Below, one piece after another: positions 58,501-64,000 of a stretch of DNA of 64,000 nt. How positions within the stretch are numbered: the stretch's first letter is position 1; the number at the start of each line of letters is the position of its first letter. The notes below the pieces were generated by a model, which was given only the letters and a program-made list of their open reading frames with translations, was not told the origin of the DNA and made no database searches. Position numbers and translations under genes: made by a program. This stretch comes from Branchiostoma floridae (Eukaryota > Chordata > Leptocardii > Amphioxiformes > Branchiostomatidae), in the NCBI RefSeq assembly GCF_000003815.2, contig NC_049990.1, positions 17,498,532 through 17,562,531 of the forward strand. The letters are read 5' to 3'.

Positions 58501-61500
58501 CATTTTTTTTAAATTGAATTATTTAGTCATTTTTAAGTCGCAGTAAGTTATTATAATTAAATACCACTATCTTATTGCATATCGACCTTCATTGACCAAA
58601 AATATGGCGTCGTTGGGTGATGAGAACTCATTGAAAATCTGAGCGCTGTACGCGTTGCTGGGGTAGCCATTATTTCAAATTTTTGGAACGCATGCGAAAA
58701 TGACGGATGAGTCCCGAACGCTTTCGGAGATATCATCACTTTTTCAAAACAGGTTTCGATTTGTGAAGGCGCGAATCAGATTTAAGTCACTCGGAGACCT
58801 CACGTGTTCGGAAATTACCGAAAGATTAAAAAAAAAACGTAAGCGGCTCGATTCTGCGCTGATTTATTGCGGGGTACACTAAATCAAGGAGTCCGTTTGC
58901 GGTATGTTTGCGCTTTCTTTATAAACGCTGAAAGTACGAAATAATGGTAGAAATGAGATAATATGATGAAGCCAATGTCAATGCCGTACAGATTTATTAC
59001 TCATTCAGAATATGTCCAATTAAAATAGTTTAAAACTCGCATTGGGTGCCTTTACACCCCTGTCATATTGCGCGAAAATCGATCGAACGAGTCTGCGAGC
59101 TGTAATACGTGTTCGGCTGTAATACGTTCGGTAATTTCTCGATTTGCGCGCGATCTTTATGAGGAATGTCTTGTCTTAACTCGTCCGAGTGCAAGAGGTG
59201 GCGCTATGTCATGTGAGGCTTATTATCATAAAGCGATCGCTCGAGCCTCGTTTATATGTGACAGCGACGGTTTTTAGGCGAACAAAACGCGCGATCTTCT
59301 ATCGATATTAAACTCGGCCGACCTGTCAGCGATCGCGACGTACGCCCGAAATTCGTGGATAATGTGACAGGAGTATTAATAACAAATTTCGGTGCACAGA
59401 GAGCATCGGGTGACTCCTAAAATCGCCAACAATCACTAAAAATCGCGCGCTGATCGAGAAAACTCCGGACGTGTTACTGCCGAAAATGTTATATAGAGCT
59501 CGCAGACGCGTCGATTTTCGCGCAATGTGACAAGGGTATATAGCATACTGGGTTTGTTTTGGCTTGGGGTAGAGCCTCGCGAACCACAGTCGCCGAGCGC
59601 CCCCTTTATTCCAGGGTAACTACTGCATGCTATTTACGTTTGGGAACAAACGTCAAGACGCTTGAAAGTGTTATGGAAGCTTCCAGTGCCTACATCACCG
59701 TGTTATATCCGTGTTATATTGTTATATATACACTCGGCACAAAAAGTTTGGAATATCAACTTTGGTATATCATATTTCCGTTATTTATGCATCAATTTCA
59801 ATGTATTATATACAAATAGAAAGCTTGTGTGATTTTCTTTCCTATGATATCAAACTTATTATGATTGTATACACATGAAACGAGCACAAGGCCTGCTTAC
59901 GTGAGTGGGTCACGAAAAAAAAGTGCCCAAATTCCCCTATACTTCTGTTCAACACTGCATCGTCCTGTTGATATTGGCGCGTGTGTCACTGGTTCAATCA
60001 ATCCTCTTTTCACCTCACATTTTGTATACGGAACATTGTGAGGTTTTAGCACACTTGAGTAGAGTTCATCTGCCCTTTCGATAGTTGGATGGCAGAATCA
60101 AAGCGTGGATGCGGCAAAGAGAACCGTACGCTGACAAGGCAAGAGTAACTTTCGGCATTTTGTGGTGGAGGCAGCGTCATGGTGTGGGGCGGTATAACCA
60201 CCATAGGGTAAACAAGACTCGTCATCATTCCAGGCAAATTAATGTGGTGACATATAGGGACACCATCCTCCATCCAGTAGGAACATGCTACCTCTTCAAT
60301 ATTGGACCAAATGCCATTCTGCAAGATTAAAACACCAGTCCACACAGAGCAAGGACCATTGGATGCTGGAGCACAGTCTTAGGGTGGAATAGCCTTCCTA
60401 CGGCTTATGGCTAGCACTCGATTGATCACCTCTTGCCATGGTTCAGATTTTTTGCTCGAATAAAGAGTAATAGTAATTGATTGACATGTCCTGTTTATTC
60501 AACTTGCCTTCATTCACAAGTCAATACTGACGGAAGAAAATGAGCAGAATGGAGTGATTGACTTTAGTAGGGTAATTTTGGCACTTTAGGACCCCCTGTA
60601 CGTAAGCAGTACTAGTCCTCATTCCGTGAATTTACACTCATTAAATACTCTACTTAGATATGCTAAAAAGAAACTTTGATGCTCTGTATACCAAACGTTA
60701 GGTGATAAAAGGATTGATTGAATCATTGTCACCCGCGGCCATAACAACGGTTGAACCGGACGATACAGTTTTGAATAGAAACGGGGGAATTTGGGCACTT
60801 TTTTTGGTGACCCACTCACGTTAGCAGGCCTAGTGTATGTTCCATGAGTTAAAAATGATAATGAGTTTGATACCATTGGAAAGAAAATCATGCAAGCTTT
60901 CTATAGATATATAATATATTGAAATTGATGCAGAAACAACATAAATATGATCAACCGAAGTTGATATTCCAAATTTTTTGTGCTGAGTGTATATGAATAG
61001 CAGTTGCTGAAAAAAAATATATGCTCATGTGTAATTACAGTCGGCAGGTTAAAAAAAATAGCATATAAATATCTTACTATGACATGACGGCTGACTTCCT
61101 GACCACCTATGATCGGACCGACAAGTCCTCGATGAGCTGCCTCGCAGTTCGTAGCCAGTCTGACAGCTAAAGGTGACGGTTGTGCCGTAGGTATTGCCAT
61201 TGTTTCTGATATAGCCGTATGCTGGTGCAGACAGCCGTGTACAAGTCACCCCTGTAAGGTAAACATCATGGTATCTTGACTCGGTTTGTAACAAAGAAAC
61301 GAGGTTGTTTTAGGAGAAACGAGGTCACTTTCATTTTCTGAATTAAAATTTTTAAATCGTCGGCCTTTCGACAAAGCGCTTCCTTATCCTAATGGCAACA
61401 TTATTATATTCGATAGCCGGTTGTTTTAACAACTTAAGTTTCTGGTAAGGGTTAAACCTACTAAGGCGTTAATTAGAGTTATGGACTATCAAATTTTTTG

Positions 61501-61513
61501 ACTGTGTGTGTGT

Positions 61514-61549
<36 letters not shown>

Positions 61550-62080
61550 GCGTGAACTAGTTGTATCCTTAAAAAAAATAACCACACCGTAGTTTGGCTA
61601 TGGTCCTGGTGGCAAGCATTCATTGATCAATCTCTAGCAGCGAAATTTTGTGTAACTGTGGGACTACTGGTACTAGTGCTCTGGCTTGGAAAGAAATTTC
61701 GATCCAAACTGAAAAAAAATCTAGTCCACAATACATTCTCAGCAATACTTACTTGTTTGGCAGCAGCTTCCTTCGTATCCCACCACGCAGTTACAGCCGT
61801 AGGTCTGGAGACTTCCGCCGTTATAACAGAACCTGTTGCACTGTCTAGACTGCCAAGAAGACCCGTGGCATGAACCGCCGCATGACGCTTGTTGAATGAC
61901 TCTTCTCTGCCTTGACTGTGTTCCAGAGTTGCCGCAGGAAGCCGAACACGATGTCCAGCTTGACCAAGACGACCACCTGCAGTTACTAGAAGAGCAGGAT
62001 GGACCACACGAAAGAGAAGACTTGGCCCCGAAAACTATGACAATTATGAAAAGGACTGAACAGTAGAGTGGAGTCCCCAT
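46468..62080 (-). CDS. TSP1-sushi-HYR transmembrane protein, SVEP1-like core (gene 2)
   Basis: Fifteen minus-strand exons join to 2691 bp, 896 residues plus stop, with all phases closing. Order: signal peptide (about 1-20); TSP1 with WSSWSSW and CSASCG (about 30-85); EGF-like; five sushi (to 423); one HYR over two exons (424-504); sushi (505-577); central region (578-732); ephrin-receptor-like (733-784); short linker (785-805); stalk; transmembrane helix (846-867); basic stop-transfer KCKKKR and a 23-residue tail. From the HYR on, each exon has a partner of the same phase in gene 1 (exons 7-13), but gene 2 ends in a membrane anchor instead of a lectin and begins with TSP1 instead of VWA. It is likely a cell-surface recognition or adhesion receptor. 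A TATA box lies upstream at 62127. Confidence 0.85.
46833..47034 (-). CDS. Gene 2 exon 14: stalk and transmembrane helix
   Basis: Acceptor GCTTAG, donor AAAAG|GTTTGA, phase 1-2. Helix LLLGGALICVVMVAAGFVMA followed by LKCKKKR. Read-through instead of splicing would add 43 codons to 46685, a possible alternative tail. Confidence 0.8.
47550..47742. repeat. (CA)n-rich microsatellite
   Basis: CACACA and ACGC units with interruptions in a gene 2 intron. Confidence 0.9.
48215..48277 (-). CDS. Gene 2 exon 13: linker with two cysteines
   Basis: Acceptor CTCTAG, donor GAAG|GTAAAG, phase 1-1. EFCKQGTQFDRTTATCRNVS, the counterpart of gene 1 exon 13. Confidence 0.8.
48527..48682 (-). CDS. Gene 2 exon 12: ephrin-receptor-like module
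   Basis: Acceptor GCCACAG, donor GGG|GTCAGT, phase 1-1, same length (156 bp) as gene 1 exon 12. SCPAGTYTNTTVCKDCPMGF. Confidence 0.9.
48904..49108 (-). CDS. Gene 2 exon 11: central region, part 2
   Basis: Acceptor TACACAG, donor GCT|GTAAGT, phase 0-1. GDFNISSGNITIVPIPDSF … CSHGQVLKNSTC. Confidence 0.85.
49336..49595 (-). CDS. Gene 2 exon 10: central region, part 1
   Basis: Acceptor ATTAAAG, donor AAG|GTCAGT, phase 1-0. EEIRQNFITQMRQLNFLAQG, FCMDADCNIDNVEVSCG. Confidence 0.85.
50008..50226 (-). CDS. Gene 2 exon 9: sushi domain
   Basis: Acceptor CTATTAG, donor CAA|GTAAGT, phase 1-1, 219 bp. HACPYQAPPQNGAIACDTWL. Almost identical to gene 1 exon 9, unlike its neighbours. Confidence 0.9.
50227..50495 (-). 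pseudogene. Two truncated tandem copies of the sushi exon (gene 2)
   Basis: The acceptor plus the first ~100 bp of exon 9 is repeated twice upstream (period 134-135 bp), each ending at the same GACTTTTAG break seen in gene 1. A small deletion (CTGCTTTGTACTGTAA) puts a stop in frame. They cannot encode the full domain. Confidence 0.8.
50775..50887 (-). CDS. Gene 2 exon 8: HYR domain, second half
   Basis: Acceptor TGAACAG, donor AAAC|GTGAGT, phase 2-1. VYYIARDNAGNKGFCNFTV is identical to gene 1. Confidence 0.9.
51099..51228 (-). CDS. Gene 2 exon 7: HYR domain, first half
   Basis: Acceptor ATTCTAG, donor TTTAG|GTAAGA, phase 1-2, 130 bp as in gene 1. MDPVCQSCPEDVSVFSANRE, DNSGNITDIF. Confidence 0.85.
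51573..51791 (-). CDS. Gene 2 exon 6: sushi domain
   Basis: Acceptor TTATCAG, donor CAAG|GTATCC, phase 1-1. ITCNQLDPPPDIVVEPENC, CTFFCIPGYSHKNG, final DMDCQ. Likely the counterpart of gene 1 exon 5. Confidence 0.85.
52395..52589 (-). CDS. Gene 2 exon 5: sushi domain
   Basis: Acceptor TTCCAG, donor ACAG|GTAAGA, phase 1-1. IICFPLEKPAGGDVSPSVC, CTASCFTGFTLSG, GEWYPSVLDVNC. Confidence 0.85.
53365..53547 (-). CDS. Gene 2 exon 4: sushi domain
   Basis: Acceptor TTGCAG, donor GAAG|GTAAGT, phase 1-1. ITCQPDLPVPNNGSKTC, CIFSCQLGFRRVG, GQWTNGTETWC. Confidence 0.9.
54199..54369 (-). CDS. Gene 2 exon 3: canonical sushi domain
   Basis: Acceptor TGTTCAG, donor TCA|GTAAGT, phase 1-1. ITCSALPALANGVATNGQYY, TFSCNQGYELEG, TWSGLMPRC. 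Confidence 0.92.
54955..55300 (+). mobile_element. LINE 3' end in gene 2 intron
   Basis: The frame FSYRTINLWCTFPSN, then SLFRLSNFKKAIHHL and a stop at 55151-55153, has the WxxxP…FK pattern of CR1/Jockey-type ORF2 C-termini. A short 3' UTR has a TAGCCCTGATAGGGCTA hairpin and AATAAA near 55292. Confidence 0.55.
55303..56189. mobile_element. TIR DNA transposon with TA target duplication
   Basis: The left end ACGGAGGGGGCCCCGAATTC, then GCCACT, is perfectly inverted at 56162-56189. TA flanks both sides. The left end carries a second copy of CCCCGAATTCGCCACT. The interior frame at 55477-55704 is not a recognisable transposase. Confidence 0.75.
57578..57870. mobile_element. TIR element, GGCACAACC ends
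   Basis: Left GGCACAACCCGTCGTACGTG and right CACGTACGGTAGGTTGTGCC are inverted over about 28 bp; 293 bp in all. The open frames inside are products of GC-rich sequence. Confidence 0.6.
58474..59052. mobile_element. TIR element, AAGGCRCCCAATGCGA ends
   Basis: AAGGCGCCCAATGCGA at 58474 is inverted with TCGCATTGGGTGCCTT at 59037-59052. About 580 bp, no recognised frame. Confidence 0.5.
59056..59538. mobile_element. TIR element abutting the previous one
   Basis: Left ACCCCTGTCATATTGCGCGA, then AAATCGA, and right TCGATTTTCGCGCAATGTGA, then CAAGGGT, are inverted; complementarity extends inward past GTCTGCGAGCT. It starts four bases after the previous element ends. Confidence 0.6.
59731..60989 (+). 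mobile_element. Degraded Tc1-like transposon
   Basis: CACTCGGCACAAAAAGTTTG at the left is inverted at the right end; TIRs extend about 250 bp with mismatches and TA flanks both sides (59729-59730, 60990-60991). The plus strand keeps pieces of a Tc1 transposase in broken frames: GGGSVMVWGGITT, VTYRDTILHPVG, then SPHRARTI. Stops and frameshifts make it inactive. Confidence 0.8.
61078..61251 (-). CDS. Gene 2 exon 2: canonical sushi domain
   Basis: Acceptor CTTACAG, donor CATA|GTAAGA, phase 1-1. VTCTRLSAPAYGYIRNNG, TFSCQTGYELRG, RWSGSQPSC. Confidence 0.9.
61503..61552. repeat. (TG)n microsatellite
   Basis: About 50 bp of GT units in gene 2 intron 1. Confidence 0.9.
61753..62080 (-). CDS. Gene 2 exon 1: signal peptide, TSP1 and EGF-like module
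   Basis: The ATG at 62080 opens MGTPLYCSVLFIIVIVFGAK, a signal peptide; the codon two places upstream is TTG, so this is the first ATG. TSP1: CRWSSWSSWTSCSASCG with tryptophans suited to C-mannosylation. Then CYNGGSLQTYGCNCVVGYEG, EGF-like. Donor CAA|GTAAGT, phase 1. Confidence 0.9.
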
Positions 62081-62126
62081 CTTCAACGTACCGATACTCC
62101 GTCCACTAAATCAGTATTTTTCTCGT

Positions 62127-62133
62127 ACTTATA
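62127..62133 (-). promoter_or_regulatory. TATA box of gene 2
   Basis: TATAAGT on the minus strand about 50 bp upstream of the ATG. Confidence 0.5.
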
Positions 62134-62139
62134 CACATC

Positions 62140-63440
62140 CTGCTCAGTTGAGGTCGTATAAGTTGCCCCGGTGACTATTGATTCAGTGAGGCAAACACTT
62201 TTATTAATCTAGCCTTGGAGCCGAGCCAATGTTTGCCAAGCCAGTTAAAAGTCCTATACTGACCCACATGTAAACAAAGTCATATTTTGATGTGTTTTGG
62301 AACGAGAGGAAACTGCTAAGGGAATCTTAGACTAAATAAGTACTGATGCCGCTGTTTTTCAAGTTCAGTGCCATACAGTATCTTTTTCTGAAGGGAAAGA
62401 TGTTGATCTTCCCGTGTTTTTTAATAGAATAGATAGAATTAATAGTTATTACACAGCTAGTTTAAAACACAGCTTCAATTACTATCCTTTTAATCACTTT
62501 ACTTAATAGTCAATTTTCTCACTTTTTGAAAATATGTAAAACTATGACGAAACGAAGACAAAACAAAAAAACCACCAGTGACCTACATGCATGAATATGT
62601 GAAAAAAAAACGACTAGTGCGGTCAATCTGAATTATTTGACAGGCGTGATAAGTGCAATCTTGCTATTTTTCTCTTGCTGCGTTTTGTAATATTTCTTCA
62701 TCATACTGATGTCGTAAACATGCGTTAGAACTTAGGTGTGGGCATGATGCCAACAAGTCGTGTCCACGCGTTTGACAATGTGACCGCCAGCTCTCTTATC
62801 GGCCTGAGTAAACCTGTTTTTGTCGTAATCGTGGTATAACAATGAAGCATAGGTTCGATAACAATCTTTATTACACATCCAAACCCTATTATGCTAAGTA
62901 CGGCATACATGTACAAAGAGGTAAAAGAGCATTAAGAAATCGCGAATTAATTTTCACAAGATCCATATATATATATAGAAATGTGTTCAAATCACCACAT
63001 TTTGTAATCATCATGGATTTGACGAAGCCAGCCATGTACATAACACCACCATGAAAAAGAATCGTACTTTCCAGGGTTAGTTTAGACAATCGTTTACGAC
63101 CAGGTTCCGGTCAAAGGCCAAAATACTCACCATGGGCAAACATGTTTTCGACGCAGAAATGGAATAACATGCTTTGTTGATACATTTTGTCTTACTACCC
63201 CTGGTCAATACTGATAGTAATCTTATGCAAATGTTCCTGGTTCATGACCTCGCCGTTTGACTTTAGGTACCGAATGAAAGTCTTGACGTATTCTTCTAGA
63301 GGGAAAGTCTCCATGGAAAGACGCTTCTTGTTCAAAATTCAATATAGAACGCAAACCATCACAAAAAGTCATTTCAAGTTCAGATAATTTTTTCTTGACG
63401 TCGTTAAAAAGGCAGCGACATACGAGCATGACAAAATGCT
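62140..63440. other. Intergenic DNA, no supported gene
   Basis: No exon chain, known repeat or RNA gene recognised. Confidence 0.5.
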
Positions 63441-63448
63441 ACAGGTGT

Positions 63449-63612
63449 GACAGCGATCTCGCCCCCCCGTGATCTCGCCCCCCCGGGGGCGAAATCACTA
63501 GCGATCTCGCCCCCCCGGGGCGAAATCACTAGCGATCTCGCCCTCCCCGGCTAGTGATCTCGCCCCCCTACCTCGCCCCCCTTTAGCGATTTCGCCCCCC
63601 CCCCAAAAAAAA
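63449..63612. repeat. Clustered GATCTCGCCCCCC / GGGGCGAAATC repeats
   Basis: Six or more copies of CTAGCGAT(C/T)TCGCCCCCC in direct and inverted order, including the palindrome-like CTAGCGATCTCGCCCCCC facing GGGGCGAAATCACTAG twice. Confidence 0.8.
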
Positions 63613-64000
63613 ACGGGTTTACATGACATTTTAGAAGTTGATTGGTATAAATCACAAAATGTAGTTTCAGAATGATATAAGTACACGAGTTTGATACATA
63701 ACTCCATTCATAGTATCAATATTAACGTAATTACATAGTAATAAGATAGTTGAACTTGTTTCAGACAAGGAGGGTTTGGTCCCTTGTATTCCCATTATTG
63801 CATATACCTGAGTCTTGACATAAGATGTATTTCATTGTATTCACCTGTCCTCAAGCAATCTATATATCTCCAATATGAAGTTTCTACCATGAAGTGACCA
63901 CAAAAGAACTATGTAATGTCTTTATTAATTATGCAAATATTAGGTATTAATTAGAATAACGCACATTTTGGTATATGCACCTGGCCAAGGGATATCTTCA

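Larger units (their letters stand above)
54370..61077. other. 6.7 kb intron 2 of gene 2, a transposon nest
   Basis: It holds at least six elements (one LINE end and five TIR elements listed separately). No extra exon was recognised between the second and third coding exons. Confidence 0.6.

Noticed and set aside
59068-59277. 69-codon plus-strand frame
   Set aside because: It falls inside the TIR element at 59056-59538 and has no recognisable motif.

Overview
The window is animal nuclear DNA from a draft assembly (five runs of N). It has many short exons with GT-AG introns, mostly phase-1 introns between extracellular modules, and dense DNA-transposon, LINE and SINE debris. The module set (von Willebrand A, CCP/sushi, HYR, ephrin-receptor-like, C-type lectin, TSP1) and the repeat types suggest an invertebrate deuterostome, most likely a lancelet (Branchiostoma). 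The species is an inference from style and was not tested.

Layout. 0-6.3 kb holds no gene I can support, only small repeats. 8.7-16.6 kb (+) is a ten-exon gene for a P-loop NTPase of a family I do not recognise; its 5' end runs into an assembly gap at 6.4 kb. 16.6-20.5 kb is repeat-poor intergenic DNA. 21.15-25.1 kb is a satellite array with a ~155 bp monomer, followed by four copies of a 111 bp repeat. 25.8-27.0 kb (+) is a 5'-truncated duplicate of the lectin end of the next gene.

30.94-44.69 kb (+), gene 1, has 15 exons and about 1004 residues: signal peptide, VWA, cysteine-rich module, ephrin-receptor-like, sushi, two HYR, sushi, an SVEP1-like central region, ephrin-receptor-like, C-type lectin. 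46.47-62.08 kb (-), gene 2, has 15 exons and about 896 residues: signal peptide, TSP1, EGF-like, five sushi, one HYR, sushi, the same central region, ephrin-receptor-like, then a transmembrane helix and short cytoplasmic tail. All exon phases in both genes close exactly. The two genes are convergent paralogs that share a core of about eight exons but carry different N- and C-terminal modules: one is predicted to be a secreted lectin, the other a membrane protein. A sushi exon and its flanking intron are almost identical between them, which points to gene conversion.

The introns hold LINE 3' ends, a Tc1 relative, Harbinger-like TIR elements with TTA/TAA duplications, foldback MITEs with 9 bp target duplications, and three very short insertions (31, 25 and 11 bp) that start with the same 10 bases and are each flanked by a perfect 7 bp direct repeat. 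62.1-64 kb has no gene I can support.
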